Below, piece by piece: positions 36,243 to 44,719 of a stretch of DNA of 64,000 bases. Positions within the stretch are counted from its first letter, which is position 1; each line of letters starts with the position of its first letter. The DNA comes from Stygiobacter electus (lineage in GTDB: Bacteria > Bacteroidota > Ignavibacteria > Ignavibacteriales > Melioribacteraceae): contig JARGDL010000015.1 of NCBI GenBank assembly GCA_029210465.1, positions 1-64,000 on the forward strand, written 5' to 3'. The notes beneath the pieces were generated by a model. It had not been told where the DNA came from. It saw only the letters and a program-made list of their open reading frames with translations, and did no database searches. A program made the translations under genes and the position numbers.

Positions 36243-36350
36243 TTATTTATTATCGATTCCTTCAACTTCGATGTTTTCAAAGTAACAGGAAAAAGCTTCT
36301 CGGACAGATTCGATTTTAACTGGATTAGTAGAACCAACAAGAATTTTCAT
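36243..36350 (-). pseudogene. N-terminal relic of a YjjX-type ITPase/XTPase
   Basis: The frame opens MKILVGSTNPVKIESVREAF and continues to EVEGIDNK before a stop, 35 residues in all. This is the start of the non-canonical purine NTP phosphatase family (about 170 residues). The downstream two thirds are missing, and unrelated relics follow. The stretch 35817-36242 otherwise holds only the transposase relic. Confidence 0.6.
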
Positions 36351-36359
36351 TTTATTTTA

Positions 36360-37295
36360 TTAAGTAATTGATAGCATTCTTTCAATTGGCAATCTTGCTT
36401 TTTCAGCAATATCATTTTCAACTTTCACTTCAAATTTCTCATAAAGAAGAGAATCGTATAGTTTTTTCGGTGTAATCATTTTCATGTATTCACATATTGA
36501 ATTTTCACTCAGAGGATAAAATTTTGCATCTGGTTTAATCTTTTTTAATCTATGAAGTATTCCTATTTCTGTTGCAATTACAAATTCTTTTGCATTTGAA
36601 TTCATCACATATTTTATCATTCCTTCTGTTGAATAAATATGAATATTTTTGCAATCAAAATAAAGTTGAGATTTAAGCATACATGATGACGAACAACCAC
36701 ATTCTGGATGAATAAGAAATTCTGCATCGGGATGTATTTTTCTAACTTCTTCAAAACTTACATCACCAATCTTTTCATGAACATGACAAGAACCATTCCA
36801 GATTTCCATTTTTCTACCTGTAATTGTGCTTACATACATCCCTAAAAATTTATCTGGTAGAAATAAAATTTTTTTATCTGAAGGAATTGCTTTTATAACA
36901 TTTATAGCATTTGACGATGTAACACAATAATCACTTTCAGCTTTAACTTCTGCTGTTGTGTTTACATAAGAAACTACAATATAATCGGGATGTTCTTCTT
37001 TCCATTTTTTAAGTTGTTCAGCATCAATTGTTGAAGCAAGTGAACATCCTGCCTGTAAATCTGGAATTAAAACTTTTTTATCAGGTGAAATTATCGAAGC
37101 TGTTTCTGCCATAAAATGAACACCACAAAATACAATTATTTCAGCTTCTGTTTTTGCAGCCTGTTGAGATAATCCAAGTGAATCTCCAACAAAATCTGCT
37201 AAATCCTGAATTTCTGGTATTTGATAATTGTGTGCAAGAATTACTGCATTTTTTTCTTTTTTAAGTCTATTTATTTCATTTATTAAATCATTCAT
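36360..37295 (-). CDS. nadA: Quinolinate synthase A
   Basis: This 311-residue 4Fe-4S enzyme condenses iminoaspartate with dihydroxyacetone phosphate to quinolinate. Iron-sulfur cysteines are visible in FCGVHFMAE and HPECGCSSSC, with a third in the GSCHVH segment. AHNYQIPEIQ at the N-terminus and FLPDKFLG are family landmarks. It is the last gene of nadB-nadC-nadA, with a gap of 17 bases from nadC, giving the full aspartate route to NAD. Confidence 0.95.
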   Translation of the reverse strand: MNDLINEINRLKKEKNAVILAHNYQIPEIQDLADFVGDSLGLSQQAAKTEAEIIVFCGVHFMAETASIISPDKKVLIPDLQAGCSLASTIDAEQLKKWKEEHPDYIVVSYVNTTAEVKAESDYCVTSSNAINVIKAIPSDKKILFLPDKFLGMYVSTITGRKMEIWNGSCHVHEKIGDVSFEEVRKIHPDAEFLIHPECGCSSSCMLKSQLYFDCKNIHIYSTEGMIKYVMNSNAKEFVIATEIGILHRLKKIKPDAKFYPLSENSICEYMKMITPKKLYDSLLYEKFEVKVENDIAEKARLPIERMLSIT

Positions 37296-37312
37296 AGATT
37301 TTTCCTGATAAA

Positions 37313-38149
37313 TTAAACATTTTCTATTTTCATACTTATATCAAGAGCTTTAACAGAATGAGTGAGAGCTCCAACTGAAATAAAATCAACTCCTGTTAAT
37401 GCTATTTCCCTAATATTTTCTAATGTAATATTTCCAGATGCTTCAGTTTTGACTTTACCATTGATTAATTTAATAGCTTCTTTCATTGTATCAATTGACA
37501 TATTATCGAGCATAATAATATCAATTTTATTTGCAAGAGCTTCTTTTACTTCTTCAAGACTGGTTGTTTCGACTTCAATTTTAATTTTATTTTTTAATTT
37601 ACTTTTAACTAGCGTTACTGCTTTTGTAATACTACCTGCAGTTTTAATATGATTATCTTTAATTAACACCATATCGTAAAGTCCAAAGCGATGATTTGTA
37701 CCACCACCAATTTTAACAGAATATTTATCAAGCATTCTTAAACACGGCGCAGTTTTACGAGTATCAAGAAGTCTGGTATTTGTTCCTTCAAGTTGCTTTA
37801 CAAATTTTGATGTAATTGTTGCAATACCACTCATTCGTTGTAAAAAATTCAAAGCCACTCGTTCACCAGTTAGCAATGATTTTAAATTTCCTTTTATCTC
37901 TGCTAACTTCTCACCACAAGATATTTTATTACCATCTTTAGTTAATGCTTTAAAGATAATTTTATCATCAAAAGTTTTGAATACAAGACGAGCTACAAAT
38001 AAACCAGCAACAATGCCATCTTCTTTAGCATAAATTGTTGCAAATCCTTTTTGATTATTGGATACAATTAAATTGGTAGTAATATCTCCACTACCAATAT
38101 CTTCTTGTAAAGCAATTTTAACAATTTTTATAATTTCTTTCTTATTCAT
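37313..38149 (-). CDS. nadC: Nicotinate-nucleotide pyrophosphorylase (carboxylating)
   Basis: This 278-residue quinolinate phosphoribosyltransferase converts quinolinate and PRPP to nicotinate mononucleotide. Visible family motifs are EDIGSGDITT, ALNFLQRMSGIAT, LDTRKTAPCLRMLDKYSVKIGGG, LIKDNHI and EVETTSLEE ... IMLDNMS, with ISVGALTHSVKALDISM at the end. It lies between nadB and nadA in the same orientation. Confidence 0.95.
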   Translation of the reverse strand: MNKKEIIKIVKIALQEDIGSGDITTNLIVSNNQKGFATIYAKEDGIVAGLFVARLVFKTFDDKIIFKALTKDGNKISCGEKLAEIKGNLKSLLTGERVALNFLQRMSGIATITSKFVKQLEGTNTRLLDTRKTAPCLRMLDKYSVKIGGGTNHRFGLYDMVLIKDNHIKTAGSITKAVTLVKSKLKNKIKIEVETTSLEEVKEALANKIDIIMLDNMSIDTMKEAIKLINGKVKTEASGNITLENIREIALTGVDFISVGALTHSVKALDISMKIENV

Positions 38150-38176
38150 CTTTCATTATAATTTTTGTTTCAATAA

Positions 38177-39751
38177 TTATGATAAAGGCACAAACTCTGG
38201 TTCTTTATTTTTTTGTAAAAGAATTATTTGTTTAAATCTATCATCTGTGCTGGGATAATCAATTCTTTTGTGACATCCTCTACTTTCTTCTCGTAGAAGT
38301 GCACTCAAAGTAATCATTCTGGCAACATTAATTAAACTTATTATTCTACTGCTATAATATTCAGAATCGTCATGTAAAAAATTATTTGATATGTTATCAA
38401 TTTCGTTTAATATAATCATTAAATCATTTTTATTTCTTAAAATGCCCACATTATTCCATAGTAGTTTTGCAATTTTGTTTCTTACTTCAATAAAATATTC
38501 TTTCATATTATTATCAATTCTAAATTCAGGATGAGTTTGTTGAAAGAATCTATCGGCATTTTTCTTAATTACATTTAATGAATGATCAATTGCTCGTTTA
38601 GAAAAGACAAGGCATTCAAGCAATGAATTGCTTGCCAATCTATTAGCACCATGAACTCCAGTAGAAGCAACTTCGCCAACTGCATAAAGACGAAAAATAT
38701 TTGTTTCTGCATTAACACCTGTTTTAATTCCACCAACCATATAATGTGCTGCTGGTGTAACTGGCACAAGATCTTTAGTAATATCAATCCCGTATTTTAA
38801 TGCTTCTTGATAAATGTAAGAAAATCTATTTTTTATTTTATTTTTATCAAGATGGTCAAGTTTTAAGTAGACTTTCGATTCTCCAGTTTTTTTAAGTTCT
38901 TCAAAAATTGCTTCTGAGACTATATCTCTTGTATCTAATTCTGTTAGATTTTTTTCCAGCAAAAATCTCTCACCATTACTATTAACAAGAATAGCACCTT
39001 CACCTCGAAGAGCCTCGCTAATCAAGAAAGTTTCGTCTGTACCTGTATAAAAAGTTGTAGGATGAAATTGAATAAATTCCATACTTTCAATTATTGCTCC
39101 AGCATCATAGGCCAAATACAAACCTTCTCCAATAGATGTATGTGGATTTGTACTAAGTGAATAAATAGCAGAAGCACCCCCTGTCGCCAAAATCGTAACA
39201 TTTCCTGTTACTAAAAAGCCTTTATTATCAACGTGATTGTATGCATAAGCACCAGAGCATTCATTATTTTTAATTATGAGTTTGTAGATTAAAGTATTTT
39301 CAAAAATTTTAATTCTATTGTTATCATAAATAAATTTAAGAACAAAATTAACCACCTCTCTTCCTGTAGCATCGCCAGATGCATGAAGAACTCTTTTTCT
39401 GCTATGTCCACCTTCCAGACCAAAAGAAATTTCATTGTTATCTTTGTCGAATTGCATTCCTAATTCGATAAGTTCTTTAACTCTTTCTCTGCCTTCAACT
39501 ACAAGAATATTTACTGCCTCTTTGTTGCATAAACCTGCACCTGCTTTAATAGTATCTTCAAAATGAAGTTCAGGAGAATCATCTTTTCCAAGTGCAGCAG
39601 CAATACCACCCTGAGCAAGATATGAATTACTTATTTCGAATATAGTTTTAGTAATTAATGCAACAGTACCATATTTCGATGCAAGATAAGCAGAATATAA
39701 ACCAGAAAGTCCAGCCCCAATAATTACATAATCAAAATGAAAATTATCCAT
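38177..39751 (-). CDS. nadB: L-aspartate oxidase
   Basis: This 524-residue flavoenzyme oxidises aspartate to iminoaspartate, the first step of de novo NAD synthesis. The FAD loop is VIIGAGLSGLYSAYLA (GAGLSG at 12-17); SYLAQGGIAAALG, EGGHSRKRVLHASGDATG, FIQFHPTTFY and GEVASTGVHGANRLASNSLLE are characteristic of NadB over fumarate reductase. First gene of the nad operon; no nadR/NrtR-type regulator gene is nearby. Confidence 0.95.
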   Translation of the reverse strand: MDNFHFDYVIIGAGLSGLYSAYLASKYGTVALITKTIFEISNSYLAQGGIAAALGKDDSPELHFEDTIKAGAGLCNKEAVNILVVEGRERVKELIELGMQFDKDNNEISFGLEGGHSRKRVLHASGDATGREVVNFVLKFIYDNNRIKIFENTLIYKLIIKNNECSGAYAYNHVDNKGFLVTGNVTILATGGASAIYSLSTNPHTSIGEGLYLAYDAGAIIESMEFIQFHPTTFYTGTDETFLISEALRGEGAILVNSNGERFLLEKNLTELDTRDIVSEAIFEELKKTGESKVYLKLDHLDKNKIKNRFSYIYQEALKYGIDITKDLVPVTPAAHYMVGGIKTGVNAETNIFRLYAVGEVASTGVHGANRLASNSLLECLVFSKRAIDHSLNVIKKNADRFFQQTHPEFRIDNNMKEYFIEVRNKIAKLLWNNVGILRNKNDLMIILNEIDNISNNFLHDDSEYYSSRIISLINVARMITLSALLREESRGCHKRIDYPSTDDRFKQIILLQKNKEPEFVPLS

Positions 39752-39920
39752 TAGAATTTTTTATTTATTAATTTAATAAATATAGAAAAAATCTTATAAA
39801 ATCTTAGAATCATTTTGAATTGTTCTAAATCTCATACAGAAAAAATTTCAGTTAATATTTAGTCAACTCTTAAAAACCAAAATTTTTTGGTGGTAGTAAA
39901 AACTTAATTGAAAAAAGTAA

Positions 39921-40175
39921 ACTGACCAATGGAAAGAGCTTGTTGCAGAAATTAAACTATTCTATTTATTGCAGACGGCGGCAAAGAAAAAAAATTATGG
40001 ACTTTATCCACATTTTTTATCGCAATGGGAATCCATGCCTTCAGAAGATATAAATAGTCAGATTTTAAAAAAATATTAATCAGTTGACCTTGCAGAGCCT
40101 TTCCTTTGGAAAAAGTCACTTGGAATAAATAGTTATACACCAAACCCGACAGGGGGACTTCTCAAAATGATATAA
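39921..40175 (+). pseudogene. Unrecognised coding relic with an in-frame stop
   Basis: An 84-codon frame is interrupted once by TAA at 40077. The two parts read YGLYPHFLSQWESMPSEDIN and LWKKSLGINSYTPNPTGGLL and look like real protein in composition. No start codon is visible and I cannot name the family. The rest of 39752-40370 is A+T-rich with nothing else recognised. Confidence 0.35.
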
Positions 40176-40362
40176 AAAGTTTTTCACACAACCCAGCTTT
40201 TTTCTTTTGAGTCTAAACAATTTGAAAAGTTTTTCTTTTGCATAAAATAAATTTTTGCTGTAATTTTTATCAGTTAAAGAAACCAAGAAAAAGTCAAATA
40301 AAGTAATTCGATTTTTAAGAAGTAGGCATTAAACATATATTACAAAATAAATTTAATATACA

Positions 40363-40382
40363 AAGAAGGATATACGCAATAA
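40363..40382. other. Leader-motif end, copy C (no recombinase)
   Basis: AAGGATATACGCAATAA repeats the last part of the recombinase leader blocks at 25783 and 32782. No recombinase fragment is recognised to its left, but cassette-like plus-strand genes follow to its right, as at the other two copies. Confidence 0.45.
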
Positions 40383-40459
40383 TTTGTCTCAATTTTATTG
40401 GGATTACACAAAGGAATATGATAGGGGAAAATAACGAGCAAGTAAAAAGGAGAAAAATT

Positions 40460-40783
40460 ATGAGTCATGAACCAAAAGTAAGCCAAGCATTTATGAGTTT
40501 CGCAAAGAATGCACCTGAATATCAAAAGATATGGATGGAAACTGCACAAAGATTAAGCGAGGCAAGTAAATTAGACAAAAAAACAGATGAACTTGCTTAT
40601 ATTGCTGTCCTTGCTGCTTTACGGTTAGAAAGTGGTATTCCTTTTCATGTAAAACAAGCAAAAATGTTAGGAGCTTCAAGAGATGAAGTTATTAGTGCAG
40701 TTCTAATAGGTTTACCTGCTGCCGGAAATGTAGTGATTCAATCAATTCCAATAGCGGTACAAGCATATGAAGAAAACGATTGA
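40460..40783 (+). CDS. Carboxymuconolactone decarboxylase/AhpD-like protein lacking CxxC
   Basis: This 107-residue all-helical protein has the AhpD-like core LAYIAVLAALRLESGIPFHVKQAKMLGASRDEVISAV. In redox-active AhpD proteins this place has E-x-x-C-x-x-C-x-x-H; here both cysteines are missing (ESGIPFH) while the histidine remains, so peroxidase activity is unlikely. The start at 40460 is chosen because AAAAGGAG precedes it; an upstream in-frame ATG at 40418 lacks a site. It overlaps the next gene by 17 bases. Confidence 0.82.
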   Translation: MSHEPKVSQAFMSFAKNAPEYQKIWMETAQRLSEASKLDKKTDELAYIAVLAALRLESGIPFHVKQAKMLGASRDEVISAVLIGLPAAGNVVIQSIPIAVQAYEEND

Positions 40784-41468
40784 AAATCTCTTAAAAAATT
40801 CTGGCCTACCAGGACCAAGAGCTAATTTGGAACTTTTGTATTCATTTTCAAAAAATGCCACTGAAAATGAAATAGATGAATGCTTATCCTTTTATAAAGA
40901 TGACTTGCATAATTCTCCAGAAGAATTTGTTGTAATGTGTGGAATAGTTGGTTATTGTATTCTAAACAAGGATAATATCCAAAAGATGTTATCGACAATC
41001 AGAAAATATGCGTCTCATAGTAGCTGGAGAATTAGAGAATCAATTGCTATTGGTATCCAAGAAATTGCAGAAAACAATATGAGTGAAATACTTAACGGTC
41101 TTAAGAATTGGATAGATGGCAATGACTTAGAAAAGCGAGCTGTTGTTGCAGCTTTATGTGAACCAAAGCTGTTAAAGGAAAAATCGTTTATTATTAAATT
41201 ATTTGAAATTCTTAATAAGATTACAATGAGTTTTGATAAGATTGATGGAAAACTTTCTGAAAACCAAAATTCCTTGCGAAAAACACTTGGATATGGATGG
41301 AGCGTTGCGATTGTTTCTTTTCCAAACAAAGGTAAAGTTGTTTTCGAGAAAATTGCAAAATGTGATAATAAGCATATCAAATGGATTGTGAAAGAAAACT
41401 TGAAAAAGAACAGATTAGCTGTAATGGATAAAAAATGGGTAGAGAAGATACTCGCCACTTTCAATTAA
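40767..41468 (+). CDS. HEAT-repeat-like helical protein (cassette gene)
   Basis: This 233-residue all-helical protein has repeat helices such as WRIRESIAIGIQEIAENN and DLEKRAVVAALCEPKLL, resembling HEAT/ALK-type superhelical proteins related to AlkD glycosylases. The catalytic DNA-binding residues of AlkD cannot be confirmed. Its ATG lies inside the end of the AhpD-like gene, so the two are coupled. TTAACATCGG right at its stop recalls the left box of the palindromic sites. Confidence 0.65.
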   Translation: MKKTIENLLKNSGLPGPRANLELLYSFSKNATENEIDECLSFYKDDLHNSPEEFVVMCGIVGYCILNKDNIQKMLSTIRKYASHSSWRIRESIAIGIQEIAENNMSEILNGLKNWIDGNDLEKRAVVAALCEPKLLKEKSFIIKLFEILNKITMSFDKIDGKLSENQNSLRKTLGYGWSVAIVSFPNKGKVVFEKIAKCDNKHIKWIVKENLKKNRLAVMDKKWVEKILATFN

Positions 41469-41478
41469 CATCGGCTAT

Positions 41479-41937
41479 ATGGAAATAAAAATGCAACCAA
41501 TTGCGACAGTTAAAAATTCACGGAAAGATCCCATAGATGACCATTGGGAAACTATCGTTTCTGAAATTGAACTTGCAGACCACATTCCCACAGAGGCGTT
41601 TGACAACATCTCGAACTTTTCACATCTTGAAATTATTTACTATTTTGATAAAGTTGAAAACAAGGACATCATTTATGCTGGGCAACCAAGAGGAAATCTA
41701 AATTATCCATTGGTTGGCATTTTCGCACAACGCAAAAAAGACAGACCAAATACAATTGGTCTATGCACGGTTGAACTATTGGAACATAATGGCAGAACAA
41801 TAAAAGTGAAATATCTTGATGCAATTGATGGAACTCCAGTATTAGATATAAAACCAGTTTTTAAAGAGTTCCAGCTAAAAGGTGAAATCAGACAACCTAT
41901 TTGGGTTGCAGACTTAATGAAAAATTATTGGAAATAA
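41479..41937 (+). CDS. TrmO/TsaA-like SAM-dependent tRNA methyltransferase
   Basis: This 152-residue protein has the TrmO (YaeB/TsaA/VirR) fold: MQPIATVKNSRKDP, EIELADHIPTEAF, FSHLEIIYYFDKV, FAQRKKDRPNTIGLCTVELL and VKYLDAIDGTPVLDIKPV. Family members N6-methylate t6A37 of tRNA-Thr. It is a short version without the C-terminal extension of E. coli TrmO, as is common for mobile copies. The ATG at 41491 (MQPIATV) is an equally good start. Confidence 0.85.
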   Translation: MEIKMQPIATVKNSRKDPIDDHWETIVSEIELADHIPTEAFDNISNFSHLEIIYYFDKVENKDIIYAGQPRGNLNYPLVGIFAQRKKDRPNTIGLCTVELLEHNGRTIKVKYLDAIDGTPVLDIKPVFKEFQLKGEIRQPIWVADLMKNYWK

Positions 41938-41952
41938 GATAATCAAACACAA

Positions 41953-42219
41953 CTAACCGCTAAGATGGGTTTTTATTAAGGCTGTATGATAGTGGTAAAT
42001 TCAAGTGCAAATTTACAGTTTAACTTTAGTATAGACTTACTCCGTTCTTTGGGTATTTTATTTAATCCTTATTTTGTTATTTAAAATTTTATAAAAATAA
42101 TTTATTTGACAATATAAGTCTAATGGAGCAAAGTCGAAGCATGATTCTATCCTTCGACAAGCCTGCCTGTCGGATAAATTTCAGAATTTGTCCCCATCTT
42201 GAACTTTCAATCGTTATTA
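41953..42219. other. attC-like site S5, expanded
   Basis: The left side reads CTAACCGCTAAGATGGGTTT and the right side CCCCATCTTGAACTTTC then CGTTATTAGG (42212-42221); AAGATGGG and CCCATCTT pair. The spacing of about 250 bases is twice that of S1-S3. The centre includes TCCTTCGACAAGCCTGCCTGTCGG, similar to the dispersed palindromic repeats, so an insertion inside the site is likely. Confidence 0.5.
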
Positions 42220-42270
42220 GGGTGAAATTACAAAATTTATTAATTTATTAACAATTAAGGAGTTTTAACA

Positions 42271-42627
42271 ATGAAAGAGTTCGTATTAATTTTCAGAAAC
42301 AGTGACAATCCACACTTTAAACCATCACCTGAACAAATGCAACAGGTAATGACAAATTGGATGAACTGGATGGGGAGTATCGCTGCCCAAGGAAAGTTAG
42401 CCGATAAAGGCAACCAGCTTTCAATGACCGAAGCCAAAACTGTAAAAACTAATAATGTGGTTACGGACGGTCCTTATACTGAAATCAAAGAATTTATCAA
42501 TGGGTATACTATTGTAAAAACAAAAACCATTGATGAAGCTGTTGAGTTGGCAAAACAATGCCCCATTCTTAAAATTGGTGGTAATGTCGAAGTCAGGGCT
42601 GTGGTAGCAGCAGATGATAATAGTTGA
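42271..42627 (+). CDS. YciI/DGPF-domain protein
   Basis: This 118-residue ferredoxin-like-fold protein of the YCII (COG3795) family reads KEFVLIFRNSDNPH at the N-terminus, NVVTDGPYTEIKEFINGYTIVKT in the centre (the DGPF-type signature is here DGPY) and VEVRAVV at the end. These proteins are standard neighbours of ECF42-type sigma factors, and one lies two genes downstream. AAGGAG precedes the ATG. Biochemical role is unknown. Confidence 0.88.
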   Translation: MKEFVLIFRNSDNPHFKPSPEQMQQVMTNWMNWMGSIAAQGKLADKGNQLSMTEAKTVKTNNVVTDGPYTEIKEFINGYTIVKTKTIDEAVELAKQCPILKIGGNVEVRAVVAADDNS

Positions 42628-42640
42628 GGGAGTTTGATAT

Positions 42641-43138
42641 ATGCAACGTATAATTTTCACTTTATTATGTACTGCCATTGCAATTACAGGATGCGGCAAT
42701 TCTTCATCAAGCAAAAATGAAAAGGAAATACAAATGTCATCAAAGAGCCAATTAGAAACGGTAAACAAATACCTGAACATTATTTTTGTAGAAAATAAAA
42801 ATGGAGAAGGATTAGCTGATATACTTTCGGATAGCTTTATCTTTGATGACCCTTTTACAAAAGCAACTGGTGCAAAAGATTTTATTGCCAAAACACAAAA
42901 ATGGATAAGAACAAAAACATTTCATATGCAAAATCAGTTCAGTGATGATAATAAAGTCTGTTCCATTTATATCATTGATGTTTTGACACCATCGGGCGAA
43001 ACAGCTAGTTTTGAACTGGTTGATAATGTAGAATTCGCTAACGGGAAAATTGCAAAAGAAAAAGTTTATTTCTCAGATCCAGTGAAGTTTGCAAAGAAGA
43101 TGGGATTTATAAATGATTATCTGAAACCCTACTTTTGA
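42641..43138 (+). CDS. SnoaL-like lipoprotein
   Basis: This 165-residue protein has a lipoprotein signal with lipobox ITGC (cysteine near 18), then a nuclear-transport-factor-2/SnoaL-like cone domain (VNKYLNIIFVENKNGEGLADILSDSFIFDDPFTKATGAKDFIAK). NTF2-like domains bind or isomerise small hydrophobic molecules. It sits 13 bases after the YciI gene and abuts the sigma factor gene, so it is probably co-transcribed with both. Confidence 0.75.
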   Translation: MQRIIFTLLCTAIAITGCGNSSSSKNEKEIQMSSKSQLETVNKYLNIIFVENKNGEGLADILSDSFIFDDPFTKATGAKDFIAKTQKWIRTKTFHMQNQFSDDNKVCSIYIIDVLTPSGETASFELVDNVEFANGKIAKEKVYFSDPVKFAKKMGFINDYLKPYF

Positions 43139-43146
43139 AATGCTTA

Positions 43147-44424
43147 ATGGCAGAAAAGACACATTCTAACAATGAATTATTATCCCATTTATTTCGGGTA
43201 GAATATTCCAAAATGACGGCTGTATTATGCCGTCATTTTGGCTTAAATCAAATTGAAATAGCCGAGGATATTGCAAGCGAAACTTTTTTAAAAGCATCTG
43301 AAGTGTGGGTCATAAATGGCATACCAGAAAATCCAACTGCCTGGCTTTATACGGTTGCTAAAAATAAAACTAAAGATTATCTCAAACGAGTTAAAATTAT
43401 TGAAACGAAAATCAAAGAGACAATTAGAACAAATGATTTTCTCAGGACAGAAGTTTTTATACAATCAGAACAAGATTTTGATTTTAGACAACAAACCATT
43501 ACTGATAGTCAATTGGCTATGATATTTGCCGTTTGTAATCCTGCTATATCTACAGAATCACAAATCTGCTTAGCGCTTCAAATACTTTGCGGTTTTAGTG
43601 TGGAAGAAATTGCCGATGCGTTTCTTGCAAAAACAGAAACAATAAAAAAACGACTGCTTAGGGCTAGGACAAAACTTAGAAAGGATAATTTTCAAATTAA
43701 TGTATTGCTGGAAACCACCATAAAATCACGGATTGATACAGTATTAAGAACCTTATACTTGTTGTTTAATGAGGGCTATTTTTCTAAATCAAACAACAAC
43801 TTAATCCGAAAAGACCTTTGTTCAGAAGCAATCAGACTTGCGCTTGTTCTGACGGAAAACCCCTTGACAAATACACCTCAAACCAATGCATTGCTTGCTC
43901 TAATGTGCTTTCAAAGCTCGAGGTTTGACGCAAGAATAAAAGATACAGGCGAAACCATCTTATTTGAACAACAGGATAAAAACTTGTGGGACAAAGAACT
44001 AATCGAAAAAGGAAATTATTATTTGGTGAATGCCTGTTCTGTAAATGAAATTTCAAAATATCATTTGGAAGCTGCTATTGCATATTGGCATACTACTCCT
44101 ACAAATAAAAAAAAATGGGAACATATTCTAAAACTTTACAATGATCTTATCCTCATAGAATATTCCCCAATGACAGCATTAAACAGAACGTTTGCCTTTG
44201 CAAAAGTTTACGGGAACGAACGAGCAATAAAAGAGGCGGAAAAACTAAACCTGAATGAAAATAACTATTACCATTCTTTGCTTGGTTATTTATATTCAAC
44301 TGTAGATGCAGAGAAAGCTATAGCTCATTATAATAAAGCTATAAGTCATACGAAATCAAAAACAGAAAAGAAAACTCTGATGAAAGAAATAGAACGGTTG
44401 AACAAAAAGAGAAACAGCAGTTAA
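43147..44424 (+). CDS. ECF42-type RNA polymerase sigma factor with C-terminal extension
   Basis: The protein has about 425 residues. The N-terminus has sigma region 2 (AEDIASETFLKASEVW, NPTAWLYTVAKNKTKDYLKR) and region 4 (ICLALQILCGFSVEEIADAFLAKTETIKKRLLRARTKL). A ~230-residue extension follows (LLFNEGY, RLALVLTENPLTNTPQTNALLALM, HLEAAIAYWHT, NRTFAFAKVYG), typical of ECF42, where it replaces an anti-sigma factor. ATG at 43147 is preferred; a TTG at 43135 overlaps the preceding stop. Its TAA stop forms part of the broken palindromic site beginning at 44421. Confidence 0.88.
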   Translation: MAEKTHSNNELLSHLFRVEYSKMTAVLCRHFGLNQIEIAEDIASETFLKASEVWVINGIPENPTAWLYTVAKNKTKDYLKRVKIIETKIKETIRTNDFLRTEVFIQSEQDFDFRQQTITDSQLAMIFAVCNPAISTESQICLALQILCGFSVEEIADAFLAKTETIKKRLLRARTKLRKDNFQINVLLETTIKSRIDTVLRTLYLLFNEGYFSKSNNNLIRKDLCSEAIRLALVLTENPLTNTPQTNALLALMCFQSSRFDARIKDTGETILFEQQDKNLWDKELIEKGNYYLVNACSVNEISKYHLEAAIAYWHTTPTNKKKWEHILKLYNDLILIEYSPMTALNRTFAFAKVYGNERAIKEAEKLNLNENNYYHSLLGYLYSTVDAEKAIAHYNKAISHTKSKTEKKTLMKEIERLNKKRNSS

Positions 44425-44466
44425 CACCGTTTTCTGCATCAGGCGGGCCGACATACTTCGTTGAGG
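44421..44466. other. Half of an attC-like site (S4)
   Basis: GTTAACACCGTTTTCTGC followed by GGGCCGACATACTTCGTTGA matches the left half of S3 (CAGCGGTTTTGTG ... GGCTGACGTGCTTCGTAGA). No complementary right half follows; an ester cyclase relic begins instead. A deletion through a cassette junction would explain this. Confidence 0.5.
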
Positions 44467-44670
44467 AAATTATACTGCTATTACTGGAGTATTTGAAGGC
44501 ACATACACTAGACCGATGTCAATCGGGAAGGGCAAGTTCATCCAGCCAACCGGCAAAGCGTTAAAGATTCCGATGGCAACAATAGGCATTGGGGGAAATG
44601 GAGTTATGACAGAGGACATCTATTCTGGGATAACCAAACTTACATGAATCAAATTGGATTAGGTAAATAA
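44465..44670 (+). pseudogene. Ester cyclase / SnoaL-like relic with frameshift
   Basis: The first frame reads NYTAITGVFEGTYTRPM ... PTGKALKIPMATIGIGGNG; after a one-base shift the sequence continues DRGHLFWDNQTYMNQIGLGK then stops. This is the C-terminal half of a SnoaL-like ester cyclase (G-T-F-x-G-P-M, P-T-G-K, W-D-N-x-x-x-M-x-Q-I-G-L). The N-terminal half is missing. Confidence 0.75.
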
Positions 44671-44719
44671 ATACGCAGTTGGAATTAAAAAAACAATAAA
44701 ACAAAAGGAGTTAACAGAA

